Positions 46,701 to 54,146 of a stretch of 64,000 nt of DNA are shown one piece after another (the first letter of the stretch is position 1; every line of letters starts with the position of its first letter). Both the position numbers and the translations under genes were made by a program. Origin of the DNA: Luteimonas sp. RC10 (GTDB taxonomy: Bacteria; Pseudomonadota; Gammaproteobacteria; Xanthomonadales; Xanthomonadaceae); contig NZ_JACHYJ010000011.1 of NCBI RefSeq assembly GCF_014192745.1, positions 25,517 to 89,516 on the forward strand. Reading direction: 5' to 3'. The notes below the pieces were generated by a model, which was not told where the DNA came from, did not search any database, and saw only the letters and a program-made list of their open reading frames with translations.

Positions 46701-48778
46701 TTGACCGCGTCGGTACCCTCACTACCCGCCGCAACATTGGTGATCTGCCGCTCGCTGCCAGCGGCGCCAACCGACACGCTATCCGCCCGGTCGGCCACCG
46801 AGTTCGCACCCAACGCGACGCTGTTGTCGGCCGACGCGCCGGCCAGGAAGCCGATCGCCGTCGAGTCGACGCCGCTGGCCGAACTGCCGCTGCCCAGCGC
46901 CGACGCGCCGTCCGCGGTTGCGTACGCCAGCGTGCCAAGCGAGGTCGCCTGCACACCGGTCGCCTCGGCCAGCGTACCGACCGCGGTCGCGCCCACATCC
47001 GTTGCCCAGGCGCCATTGCCCAGCGCGGTCGACGCCACACCACTGGCCTCGGTCGTCTGCAGGATGAAGCCGGGGAAGCCGATCAGCAGGTCGCCGTAAT
47101 CGGCGATGCCACCGACCGCCAGGCCGTAGTCGCCGCTGGCCACGCTGCCGTAGCCCACCGCCGTGGCAAAGCCGCCGGTCGCCTCGGAGAACGCGCCCAG
47201 CGCACTCGATCCGTCCGTGGCCGCGCTGCTGCTGTAGCCCACAGCGGTCGATTGCGCGCCCGTCGCGTTGGCTGCTGCACCGGTCGCGGTGCTGAACTCA
47301 CCAAGTGCCTGCGCGCCTGCGCCCAATGCCGATGCACCGACTTCGCTGGCGGTCGTCGTCTGGTCGAGCACGACATTGCCGTCCTCGTCCTCGTAGTACA
47401 GAACGCCACCGACGGCCGTGCTCGAGTCGCCTTCGGCGACCGCGTTGTAACCCGACGCCGTCGCGTACTGGCCGCTCGCGCTCGCGCCGCTACCGAAGGC
47501 GGAAGACCCGACGCCGGAGGCGTAGGTGGTCGAACCGACCGCAGTCGAATAGTCCGCTTCGGCGATCGCGTTTGAGCCCGACGCGGTCGCGTCTTCGCCT
47601 TCGGCGTAGGCTTCGCCGTCACCGGTGGCGCGGAAGTACTGGTTGTAGGCCGTCGCTTCCTGCAACTGGCCCAGGTTCACGGCGTCGGTCGTCTCCGTGC
47701 CATCGGCGACGTTGGTGATCTGGCGCTCAGCACCTTCCGAACCCACGGAGACGCTGTCCTCGCGATCGGCCACCGAGTTCGCACCCAGCGCGACGCTGTT
47801 GTCTGCCGACGCCACGGCGCCGGTGCCGAGCGCGGTCGCAGCGACGCCGGCGGCATCGCTGGCATTGCCGACGGCAGTCGCTTCCTGCGCGCTCGCCGAC
47901 GCCAGCGCACCGACTGCGGTCGACCACTCACCGGTCGCCGATGCCTGGAAGCCGAGTGCGGCCGACAGGCCGCCGCTGGCGACGCTTTCGGCACCGATTG
48001 CGCTCGCGTAATCGCCCGAGGCATCGCTGCCATAGCCCACCGCTGTGGCTTCGAGTCCGGCTGCGCTGCTCTCCGCACCGATGGCGACGCTACCATCGCC
48101 GCCGGCCGTCGCATCCGAGCCTGCAGCGAAGGCGACATCGCCGTCGGCAGCCGCCGCACCTTCGCCGGTCCCCGCGACGTACTGCGCGGTTACATCCGCG
48201 ACGGCGGCAACGGCATCGAGCTGCGCACGGTTGACGGCATCGGTGGCCTCTACGCCCGCGGCCACGTTGACGATCTGGCGCTCCTCGCCTTCGGCGCCTA
48301 CGGACACCGTATTGGCGCGGTTCGCACGCGAATTGGCACCCAGCGCGACACTGTCGTTGGCGATCGCGCGTGCATTCGCACCGAGTGCGAGCGCCTGGAG
48401 GGCGGTGGCGCGCGCCGACGCGCCGAAGGCACCCGATGCGAACCCGGTGGCGACCGTCTGCGTGCCCACGGCGGTGGACGTCACGCCGCCCGCCTGTGCC
48501 GCGCCGCCGATGGCAACCGCCCCCACCGCAGCGTACGCGTCCCCCGGCACGATGCATTCGTAGGTCACACCGCCAACCGTGCATTCGGCGAGCTCGCCGA
48601 TGGCGACCTGCGCCCAGGCAGCGGGCATGGCGGCCAGCAGCGCCAGCGCCAGCAGCGCGGGGCGTGCACTCCGACCGACGGTGATGGTCGCGCCGACACC
48701 GTCGCCGGTCGCCAGTTCGGAGGCGACGACGATCTGGCCGAGCGACTTGTTCCACACCTTGCGATAGATCCGGTTCAT
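40730..48778 (-). CDS. Giant trimeric autotransporter adhesin (YadA-like)
   Basis: The 2682-residue type Vc adhesin starts at ATG 48778 with the extended signal peptide region MNRIYRKVWNKSLGQIVVAS (ESPR) and a hydrophobic core ending AAWA (about 56). The mature N-terminus has a Cys pair (about 66 and 75). The passenger is well over a hundred 14-residue YadA-head repeats of the type TAVGxxAxASGxxS, grouped into blocks by nine neck motifs (VALGxxS..R..SVSVG..G.ERQITNVA.GT..TDAVN). A short stalk and coiled coil (TEAKAYADTTATQAV) leads to the YadA anchor barrel ending in an aromatic (GLGAGFGW). Long DNA-level duplications build the passenger. Confidence 0.96.
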   Translation of the reverse strand: MNRIYRKVWNKSLGQIVVASELATGDGVGATITVGRSARPALLALALLAAMPAAWAQVAIGELAECTVGGVTYECIVPGDAYAAVGAVAIGGAAQAGGVTSTAVGTQTVATGFASGAFGASARATALQALALGANARAIANDSVALGANSRANRANTVSVGAEGEERQIVNVAAGVEATDAVNRAQLDAVAAVADVTAQYVAGTGEGAAAADGDVAFAAGSDATAGGDGSVAIGAESSAAGLEATAVGYGSDASGDYASAIGAESVASGGLSAALGFQASATGEWSTAVGALASASAQEATAVGNASDAAGVAATALGTGAVASADNSVALGANSVADREDSVSVGSEGAERQITNVADGTETTDAVNLGQLQEATAYNQYFRATGDGEAYAEGEDATASGSNAIAEADYSTAVGSTTYASGVGSSAFGSGASASGQYATASGYNAVAEGDSSTAVGGVLYYEDEDGNVVLDQTTTASEVGASALGAGAQALGEFSTATGAAANATGAQSTAVGYSSSAATDGSSALGAFSEATGGFATAVGYGSVASGDYGLAVGGIADYGDLLIGFPGFILQTTEASGVASTALGNGAWATDVGATAVGTLAEATGVQATSLGTLAYATADGASALGSGSSASGVDSTAIGFLAGASADNSVALGANSVADRADSVSVGAAGSERQITNVAAGSEGTDAVNVAQLEEATQYNKYFAASGGEDSDNAAYADGDYATAAGESALASAQGASAFGSGAFALADNATATGFNAVASASHALAAGALAEASGEYAVAVGAESLASGELATATGAGAVASGDGSLASGALAEADGVESTAVGFYAAATGDGATAVGAESVADGTTAAAFGFGAEATSNYATALGGYATASGFNSTSVGNFSTASGSNALAVGSDSTASGDYSTAVGQAATASGINSVAVGGALLGLIPAEASGDYSTAVGGSAWAGGNNSTALGNFAEAGAANSVALGADSIADREDSVSVGSEGNERQITNVAEGTEATDAVNLGQLQEATAYNQYFRATGDGEAYAEGEDATASGSNAIAEADYSTAVGSTTYASGVGSSAFGSGASASGQYATASGYNALAEGDSSTAVGGWLYYENEDGEVVLDQTTTASEVGASAFGAGAQALGAFSTATGAAASAMGAQSTALGYSSSAVTDGSSALGAFSEATGGFATAVGYGSVASGDYGLAVGGIADYGDLLIGFPGFILQTTEASGVASTALGNGAWATDVGATAVGTLAEATGVQATSLGTLAYATADGASALGSGSSASGVDSTAIGFLAGASADNSVALGANSVADRENSVSVGSAGDERQITNVAAGTEETDAVNLAQLEDATAYNRYFKATGDDEAYVTGEESVAAGAGAAADGDYSTAVGSAAQALAQGASAFGSGAFALADNATAVGFNAVASGQNSAAFGAGAEAGGAASVAIGGNAVDEDGEPLLTLGGQPVETSATSAGVAGTAVGASAEASGFAGSAVGVGATASGDMAAAFGAVATASGSQSTALGYAAVATSADSTAIGSFSVASGANSVAIGGGAGLFNLFPTEASGDFSTAVGGAAWASGDNSTALGNFSTAAGENSLALGSDSTALAEGSVALGQGSEADRANTVSVGSEGNERQITNVAAGTEETDAVNVSQLQEATAYNQYFRATGDGEAYAEGEDATASGSNAIAEADYSTAVGSTTYASGVGSSAFGSGASASGQYATASGYNAVADGDSSTAVGGWLYYEDENGDVVLDKTTMAIEVGDSAFGAGAQATGGFSTATGAASSASGLQSTATGYSSEAAGDYSVANGGFSVASGRGATALGYATEASNQYATAVGWGAVASGAGSTAVGGMGDLVPGLGFLVPAEAAGTAASAFGSGSGAWSNYTTAIGALAQADGVGATALGYFAYAQAETSTAVGAQSWGSGDRATAVGYYTTAEGDDSTALGFNALALADNSVALGANSVADREGSVSVGSEGSERQITNVAAGTEDTDAVNLAQLNAAADGALLAGRYFRATGDGEAYVEGEDAIAAGSNAIAEADYATAMGSTTYASGVGSSAFGSGATASGQYATASGYNALAEGDSSTSVGGWLYYEDEDGNVVLDQTTTASEVGASAFGAGAQALGAFSTATGAAASATGAQSTALGYSSSAVTDGSSALGAFSEATGGFATAVGYGSVASGDYGLAVGGIADYGDLLIGFPGLILQTTEASGVASTALGNGAWATDVGATAVGTLAEATGAQATSLGTLAYATADGASALGSGSSASGVDSTAIGFLAGASADNSVALGANSVANREDSVSVGSAGNERQITNVAAGTEDTDAVNLAQLRSMSDGVGGKLQDAMQSAADIFGGGVTMTAAGTLSMPSYAIQGANYTSIGDTFAALDNQITELKTRVGQVETVIESGAGTNDQVAVGGDTPATIADGSNGVAVGDGAQTGGQNGVAVGGDAYAHGPNDTAIGGNAKVYADGSTALGANTTITAEATNAVAVGEGASVSAASGTALGQGASVTAEGAVALGQGSVADRANTVSVGSAGSERQITNVAAGTAATDAANVGQVNAGVTEAKAYADTTATQAVATSKAYTDQKFAAWNDNFETFKGDVDRRFYDTDRRIDRQGAMGAAMLNMATSAAGIRTQNRVGVGVGFQGGESALSLGYQRAISERATITVGGALSGDEKSVGLGAGFGW
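41898..42757 (-). repeat. Adhesin duplication module, copy nearest the anchor
   Basis: This is an approximately 860-bp block encoding the head series from the RYFRATGDGEAY linker through the DYGDLLIGFPG loop to the next neck. It is near-identical to the blocks at 44868-45722 and 46788-47648. Its first third also matches 43540-43825. Confidence 0.88.
43540..43825 (-). repeat. Adhesin duplication module, partial copy
   Basis: This block of about 285 bp encodes YNQYFRATGDGEAYAEGEDA through the LYYEDENGD loop and matches the start of the other modules. It then diverges into a different head series, which indicates past recombination within the gene. Confidence 0.85.
44868..45722 (-). repeat. Adhesin duplication module, middle copy
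   Basis: This 855-bp block lies about 1.93 kb from the copy at 46788-47648, with mostly third-position differences. It begins with YNQYFRATGDGEAYAEG and ends in a neck motif. Confidence 0.88.
46788..47648 (-). repeat. Adhesin duplication module, N-terminal copy
   Basis: This 860-bp block is the first full copy in reading direction. The DYGDLLIGFPGFIL loop and the LYYEDEDGNVVLDQTTTASE loop are both included and recur in the other copies. Confidence 0.88.
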
Positions 48779-48823
48779 ACGGCTTCCCCTCGGAGTGCTT
48801 GTTGGTCTGATGGAATACGGGCG

Positions 48824-48862
48824 AAAAAAAAGCCGCAGGTCGACGATCGACCGAGCGGCTTT
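48824..48862 (-). terminator. Rho-independent terminator in the adhesin 5' leader
   Basis: The minus strand reads AGCCGC, an inner GGTCGA/TCGACC stem, GCGGCT, then eight T residues. It lies only 45 bp before the adhesin ATG, and 400 bp after the purL stop. It may end purL transcripts or a short leader RNA, or attenuate the adhesin. Confidence 0.82.
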
Positions 48863-49266
48863 GGGATGGAATTCAGTGGGGCTGGGAACCCGCGCCGGAC
48901 GCGGACACGCGCTTGGCAGCGCGCAATTCATGAATGGCGAGTGTACGCAACTTGAATCGTCCCCAAACGACCGACCGGATGCCGACTCTCTCCAGACTGA
49001 CGCGCCGCGTCAAGGGGCACTGCCGCAGGAGGTCAATACGGTGACGAAGGGTGCTTTTTGCTGACGATTTGTGCTCGCCTCTACGTCGGCACGGCACGCG
49101 GCTTCAACCCAATGAATTGATTGGGTTTTCTCACAGCCAATTGCAGATTCGGAGGCAGCCCCCGCTGCTAGTTGATAGCGGGAAGGCGGACACGACGACG
49201 GGACCCAGCCGTCTGGCCAGGTCCCGATGGGGACGGATTTGCGCGGAAGTGACGAATCGCGTCAGT
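48863..49266. other. Gene-free interval between purL and the adhesin terminator
   Basis: I see no convincing gene. On the minus strand a TACACT -10-like hexamer (48945-48940) could start a short leader RNA ending at the 48824 terminator. A separate hairpin, AACCCAAT/ATTGGGTT (49106-49127), is flanked by TTTTCT on the plus strand only. Small open frames on both strands have no recognisable features. Confidence 0.5.
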
Positions 49267-52200
49267 TCAGGCCAAGGACCTGCGCGCGTTGTGGAACATC
49301 CGCATCCATGGGCTGGCGTCCGACCAATCGGCCGGCGCCCAGCTGAAGTTGACCGCGCGCGGGGTGCGCTCGGGGTGCGGCATCAGGATCGTCGCGCGTC
49401 CGTCGTCCGAGCACAGCCCGGCGATCGCATCCTGCGAGCCGTTGGGATTGGCGGGATAGCGCACCGCCGGCGTGCCATCGCCCTCGATATAGCGCAGTGC
49501 CACGCGCGCCGAAGAGCGCGCCTGCGCATCGTCGAACTGCACGCGCCCTTCGCCATGCGAGATCGCGACGGGGATCCGCGATCCGGTCATGTCGGCGAGG
49601 AACAGCGACGGCGATTCGACGACCTCGAGCAGGCCGACCCGGCCCTCGAAGCGCTCGCTGCGGTTGCGCAGCAGGCGCGGCCAGTGCGCTGCGCCCGGAA
49701 TGATCGCCTTGAGCTGGGAGAGCATCTGGCAGCCATTGCACACGCCCAGCGAGAAGGTATCGCCGCGCTCGAAGAACGCTGCGAACGCGTCACGCAACTG
49801 GGCCCGCTCGAGCACCGAGGTGGCCCAGCCACGCCCTGCACCGAGCACGTCGCCGTAGCTGAAGCCGCCACAGGCCGCCAGGCCCTGCATGGTCGCCAGG
49901 TCCACGCGTCCTTCGATGAGGTCGCTCATATGGACGTCGATCGCAGCAAATCCAGCACGATCGAAGGCCGCGGCCATCTCGATCTGGCCGTTGACGCCCT
50001 GCTCGCGCAGGATCGCCACACGCGGACGCGCACCGGTGACGATCGAGGGCACCGACGCCGGATCGAAGGTGAGCACGGGACGCAAGCCGGGTGCGGCGAA
50101 GTCGCGCGCGGACGCCCTCTCCTCGTCGGCGCACTCGGGGTTGTCGCGCAGTGCCTGCATCGCATGCGTCACCGACCACCACGCGTCGAACAGCGCCTCC
50201 CACTTCCACTCGGCCAACGCGTCCTCGCCATCGACGACACGGATCGTCGGCGAGGACGTGGGCCGGGCGATGCGCTGCGCGCATTCGATCAGACCGTGCC
50301 GTTCGACCAGATCGGCGAATTCGGCCCGGTTCTCCGACGCGATCTGCACCACCGCGCCCAACTCCTCGGAGAACAGCGTGCGCACGGCATCGCGGTGACG
50401 CGCCTCGCCCCAGCCTTCCAGATCGATGTCCAGCCCCTGCCGCGAGCAGAACGCCATCTCGCACAGGGCGGCGAATGCGCCGCCGTCGGAACGGTCGTGG
50501 TAGGCCAGCAGCAGGCCGGCCTCGCGCGCCTCGCAGATCAGCTCGAAGAACGCCTTCAATCGGGCCGGATCGTCGACGTCCGGGCACGGCCCGCCGAACG
50601 CATCGAAACACTGCGCCAGCACCGAGCCGCCAAGCCGCTGCTTGCCCGCGCCGAGGCCAATCAGCCACAGCTCGCTGCCCGGCGCGCGCGCCAGCAGCGG
50701 GGTCAGCTGCGTGCGCACGTCCGGCACCGGCGCGAATGCGCTGACGATCAACGAGACCGGTGAGACGACCTTGTGGGTCACGTTGTCGGCGCTTTGCGAC
50801 GGGGCGCTCGACGACACGGAAGCGCCGGCGGTGTCCTGCCACTGCGCCTGCATCGACAGCGAGTCCTTGCCGACCGGGATCGACAGGTCGAGCGCCGGAC
50901 ACAACTCCATCGCGACCGCACGCACGGCATCGAACAAACGCGCGTCCTCGCCAGGGTGACCGGCGGCCGCCATCCAGTTGGCGGACAGCTTGACCCGGTG
51001 GAGCGTCTCCACCGGTGCCGCGCACAGGTTGGTGATCGCCTCGCCAACGGCCATGCGCGCCGCGGCGGCGGCGTCGATCAGCGCCAGGGGCGTGCGCTCG
51101 CCGATCGCCATCGCCTCACCGGTGAAGCCATCGAAGTCCGACAGGGTGATCGCGCAGTCGGCCACCGGCAGCTGCCACGGGCCGACCATCTGGTCGCGTG
51201 CGGTCAGCCCCCCGACCGAGCGATCGCCGATCGTGACCAGGAACTGCTTGGCCGCGACGGTCGGATGCGCGAGCACGCGCAGGCCGGCTTCGTGCAGGTC
51301 GATGCTGCGGGTATCCACGGCCGGCCAGCGATGCGGCGCCAGCCGTGTGCTGTCGCGGTGCATCTTCGGCGCCTTACCGAACAGCACGTCCATCGGCAGG
51401 TCGATCGGGTGCTGCGACGCATTGCCGCCGCTTGCGGCCTCGCCCCCTTCCGCCCTTCGGGCACCTTCCCCCGCATGCGGGGGAAGCGATTGCGGCAGCA
51501 CGCCATAACCGACGGTCAGGTGTTCTTCGGCCGTCGCCACACCGACGACTGCGAACGGGCAGCGCTCGCGCGCGCAGATCGCAGTGAACTCGTCGACCCG
51601 GTCCTGCGGAATGCCCAGGACGTAACGCTCCTGCGACTCGTTGCACCACAGCTGCATCGGCGACAGCGACGGGTCGTCACTGGGGACGCGATCCAGATCG
51701 ATGATGCCGCCCACACCCGAGTCGTGCAGCAGCTCGGGAATCGCATTCGACAGGCCGCCCGCGCCGACATCATGGAACCACAGGATCGGATTGCGCTCAC
51801 CCAGTGCGACGCAGCGGTCGATCACTTCCTGGCAGCGCCGCTCCATCTCGGGGTTGTCGCGCTGTACCGAGGCGAAATCCAGGTCCTCGGCGCTCTCGCC
51901 CGAGGCCACGGAGCTGGCGGCGCCGCCGCCCAGTCCGATCAGCATCGCCGGCCCGCCCAGCACCACGACCGCATCGCCGGGCGAAAGACGCTTTTTCTCG
52001 ACCATCGTGCGATCGATCGCGCCCAGGCCGCCAGCCAGCATGATCGGCTTGTCGTAGCCGCGCTGCAGGCCGTCGTCGCCCTCGGCGAGTTCGAAACTGC
52101 GGAAATAGCCGAGCAGGTTGGGCCGGCCGAATTCGTTGTTGAACGCCGCGCCACCGAGCGGCCCGTCGAGCATGATCTCCAGCGCCGGCGCCATGCGCGG

Positions 52201-53250
52201 GTTGAGCGCACGCACGCCCTCCCACGGCTGCGGCAACGTCGGAATGCGCAGATGCGACACCGTAAAACCGGTCAGGCCCGCCTTCGGCTTGCCGCCGCGT
52301 CCGGTCGCGCCCTCGTCACGGATCTCACCGCCCGCGCCGGTCGCCGCACCGGCGAACGGCGAGATCGCCGTCGGGTGGTTATGGGTTTCGACCTTGATGC
52401 AGAACGCGCTGTCGAGCAACGGCTCGCTGCGGTACTCGAACGACACCGGATCGGGTCGGAAGCGGCGCGCCGGATAGCCTTCCACCACCGCAGCGTTATC
52501 GCTGTAGGCCGACAGCGTGTGCTCGGGCGTCTGCGCATGCGTATGGCGGATCATCCGGAACAGCGACTGCGGCTGCGCCTCGCCATCGATGGTCCACGTG
52601 GCATTGAAGATCTTGTGCCGGCAGTGCTCGGAATTGGCCTGCGCGAACATCATCAATTCGACATCCGAAGGCGCACGCCCGAGCACACCGAAGCGCTCGC
52701 GCAGGTAGGCGATCTCGTCGTCTGCCAGCGCCAGGCCCAGCCGCGCATTCGCCGCCTCGAGCTCGTCGAGCGGGATGCGCTCGAGCACGCCACGCTGCGG
52801 CACGGTGAACAGCGCCTGCGCCGCATCGACGTCATCGAGCAACGACTCGGTCATCGGGTCGTGCAGCAGCTTGTCCACCGCAGCGCGCTCTGCAGCCGAA
52901 TCGGCCCAGCCGAGCAGATCGATGCGCAGGCCGCGCTCGACGCGGTGGATCGGCAGCCCGGCACCGCGCAGCAGTTCGCCGGCCTTGCTCGCCCAGGGCG
53001 ACATCGTGCCCAGCCGCGGCGACACGATGCGCGACACCGTACCCGGTGCGCGCGCAGGTCCCGGACCGGCATCGACTTCGAGCAGGCGACGCAGCGTAGC
53101 GTCGTCCGGCGTGCGGCCCGGTTCGGCCTCGACGAAGTAGACGTGCCAGGCATCGGCGACGCGCAGCGCCGGCGAGACCGCTTGCAGACGCGCTTCAAGC
53201 CGCTCGCGTCGGAACGGCGACAGGGCCTGCTGGCCCTCAAGGACGATCAT
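49267..53250 (-). CDS. purL: Phosphoribosylformylglycinamidine synthase (large, single-chain)
   Basis: PurL (1327 residues) is FGAM synthase of purine synthesis: N-terminal PurS-like domain, linker, two AIRS-like ATP domains ([64 protein letters not shown]), and a C-terminal glutaminase. The glutaminase has [14 protein letters not shown], nucleophile [10 protein letters not shown] and the PHPER Glu/His end. E. coli PurL has 1295 residues. The extra length is largely a segment near residues 580-615 that is the translation of a palindromic DNA repeat. A TACAAT -10-like hexamer lies at 53286-53281. Confidence 0.97.
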   Translation of the reverse strand: MIVLEGQQALSPFRRERLEARLQAVSPALRVADAWHVYFVEAEPGRTPDDATLRRLLEVDAGPGPARAPGTVSRIVSPRLGTMSPWASKAGELLRGAGLPIHRVERGLRIDLLGWADSAAERAAVDKLLHDPMTESLLDDVDAAQALFTVPQRGVLERIPLDELEAANARLGLALADDEIAYLRERFGVLGRAPSDVELMMFAQANSEHCRHKIFNATWTIDGEAQPQSLFRMIRHTHAQTPEHTLSAYSDNAAVVEGYPARRFRPDPVSFEYRSEPLLDSAFCIKVETHNHPTAISPFAGAATGAGGEIRDEGATGRGGKPKAGLTGFTVSHLRIPTLPQPWEGVRALNPRMAPALEIMLDGPLGGAAFNNEFGRPNLLGYFRSFELAEGDDGLQRGYDKPIMLAGGLGAIDRTMVEKKRLSPGDAVVVLGGPAMLIGLGGGAASSVASGESAEDLDFASVQRDNPEMERRCQEVIDRCVALGERNPILWFHDVGAGGLSNAIPELLHDSGVGGIIDLDRVPSDDPSLSPMQLWCNESQERYVLGIPQDRVDEFTAICARERCPFAVVGVATAEEHLTVGYGVLPQSLPPHAGEGARRAEGGEAASGGNASQHPIDLPMDVLFGKAPKMHRDSTRLAPHRWPAVDTRSIDLHEAGLRVLAHPTVAAKQFLVTIGDRSVGGLTARDQMVGPWQLPVADCAITLSDFDGFTGEAMAIGERTPLALIDAAAAARMAVGEAITNLCAAPVETLHRVKLSANWMAAAGHPGEDARLFDAVRAVAMELCPALDLSIPVGKDSLSMQAQWQDTAGASVSSSAPSQSADNVTHKVVSPVSLIVSAFAPVPDVRTQLTPLLARAPGSELWLIGLGAGKQRLGGSVLAQCFDAFGGPCPDVDDPARLKAFFELICEAREAGLLLAYHDRSDGGAFAALCEMAFCSRQGLDIDLEGWGEARHRDAVRTLFSEELGAVVQIASENRAEFADLVERHGLIECAQRIARPTSSPTIRVVDGEDALAEWKWEALFDAWWSVTHAMQALRDNPECADEERASARDFAAPGLRPVLTFDPASVPSIVTGARPRVAILREQGVNGQIEMAAAFDRAGFAAIDVHMSDLIEGRVDLATMQGLAACGGFSYGDVLGAGRGWATSVLERAQLRDAFAAFFERGDTFSLGVCNGCQMLSQLKAIIPGAAHWPRLLRNRSERFEGRVGLLEVVESPSLFLADMTGSRIPVAISHGEGRVQFDDAQARSSARVALRYIEGDGTPAVRYPANPNGSQDAIAGLCSDDGRATILMPHPERTPRAVNFSWAPADWSDASPWMRMFHNARRSLA
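51405..51500 (-). repeat. Palindromic repeat element inside purL
   Basis: The core CTTCCCCCGCATGCGGGGGAAG (51465-51486, quoted as two 11-base arms CTTCCCCCGCA/TGCGGGGGAAG) is a perfect 22-bp palindrome. Flanks such as CGCCCTTCGGGC are typical of intergenic repeats. It is translated in frame into [19 protein letters not shown] and nearby residues. In E. coli only about nine residues separate HLSL from PIDLPLDV; here there are about 36. Confidence 0.85.
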
Positions 53251-53290
53251 GTCCGGGCAAACCGTGATTCAGGGCCGCCCATTGTAGCCA

Positions 53291-53315
53291 ATGGCCGGGC
53301 CTGCCGCCCGGCCAT
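53291..53315 (-). terminator. Hairpin downstream of dsbC (possible terminator)
   Basis: A perfect 10-bp GC-rich stem ATGGCCGGGC/GCCCGGCCAT with a 5-base loop lies 16 bp after the dsbC stop. No U-run follows, so it may be a stabilising 3' structure and not a true intrinsic terminator. Confidence 0.5.
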
Positions 53316-53330
53316 GCACTGACGGTCGGC

Positions 53331-54146
53331 TCAGCGGCCGCCGGCGGCGCCGGCCAGGCGTTGCAGCGCGGCGAGCAACTGGTCGGGCGGCATGTAGCCC
53401 GGCATCTGGGTGCCGTCCTCGGCCACGATCATCGGGGTGCCGGTCAGGCCCACGCGCTGGCCCAGCGCGTAATGCGCCGCCACCGGATTGGCGCAGGGTT
53501 GGGAGGTCACCCGGCGACCGGCTTTGGCATCGGTCAGCGCCTTGCGGCGATCGGCCGCGCACCACACCGACTCCATCAGCCGGAAATCCTCGCTGCCCGG
53601 CCCCATGCGCGGATAGGCCAGGTATTCGATCGCAATGCCGCGCTTGTTGTACTCGGCGATGTCGTCGTGCAGACGGCGGCAGTACCCGCATTCGACGTCG
53701 GTGAAGACCGATACGGTGTACTTGGGGTTGGCCGGCGCGAAGATGATCCGCTGCTCCTCGGGCACCTCCGACAGCAAGCGCTTGCGCAACTGCGACAGCC
53801 CGGACTGGCTCAGGTCGCGCTTCTCCTGTGCATCGAACAGGCTGCCCTGCAGGACGTAACGGCCATCATTGCTGACGTAGAGCACCTGCCCGGCGACGAT
53901 CACTTCCTGGAACCCCGGCAGCGGCGCGTCGTGGATGCTCTCGATCGAGACCTGCGGGTTGATCGACAGGATCGCATTGCGCGCGATCGCGGCCGGCGTG
54001 CCCGGGGGCGGCGGCGGGACATTGGCGGCGGCGCTCGCAGCCGAGGTCGGCGCGACCGGATTGGCCGCCGCATCAGGGGTGCTCGTGCCCTGGGCACAGG
54101 CGGACAGGCTGAAGGCGCTCAACAGGGCGAACAGGTATCGCTTCAT
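53331..54146 (-). CDS. dsbC: Thiol:disulfide interchange protein DsbC, apparent lipoprotein
   Basis: The 271-residue disulfide isomerase has an N-terminal dimerisation domain (about 55-110, ARNAILSINPQVSIESIHDAPLPGFQEV) and a thioredoxin domain with FTDVECGYCRRLH (Cys 153, Cys 156). A second structural Cys pair lies near 199/221 and the cis-Pro loop is GLTGTPMIV. The signal peptide ends in a lipobox, LSAC (Cys 17), followed by a proline/alanine linker, so the protein should be membrane-tethered, unlike soluble E. coli DsbC. It likely repairs secreted disulfide proteins before T2SS export. Confidence 0.93.
   Translation of the reverse strand: MKRYLFALLSAFSLSACAQGTSTPDAAANPVAPTSAASAAANVPPPPPGTPAAIARNAILSINPQVSIESIHDAPLPGFQEVIVAGQVLYVSNDGRYVLQGSLFDAQEKRDLSQSGLSQLRKRLLSEVPEEQRIIFAPANPKYTVSVFTDVECGYCRRLHDDIAEYNKRGIAIEYLAYPRMGPGSEDFRLMESVWCAADRRKALTDAKAGRRVTSQPCANPVAAHYALGQRVGLTGTPMIVAEDGTQMPGYMPPDQLLAALQRLAGAAGGR

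Noticed and set aside
44609..47575. Plus-strand open frame of nearly 1000 codons opposite the adhesin
   Set aside because: It is the mirror of the regular TAVG/ASG repeat codons of the adhesin. The repeats, neck motifs, signal peptide and anchor are all on the minus strand.
41160..48270. CRISPR-like or satellite array
   Set aside because: The periodic DNA is protein-coding (14-residue head repeats in one frame). It has no identical short repeats with unique spacers and no cas genes nearby.
48873..49097. Small open frames on both strands upstream of the adhesin
   Set aside because: There is no ribosome-binding site, no conserved features and atypical composition. The interval is better explained as a leader or intergenic sequence.
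49106..49127. AACCCAAT/ATTGGGTT hairpin as purL terminator
   Set aside because: On the minus strand, where purL is read, no U-run follows. The TTTTCT is on the plus strand, which has no gene to terminate.
50773..53322. Plus-strand open frame of about 850 codons opposite purL
   Set aside because: It is antisense to a complete, unambiguous PurL. The translated product is basic and has no recognisable motif.
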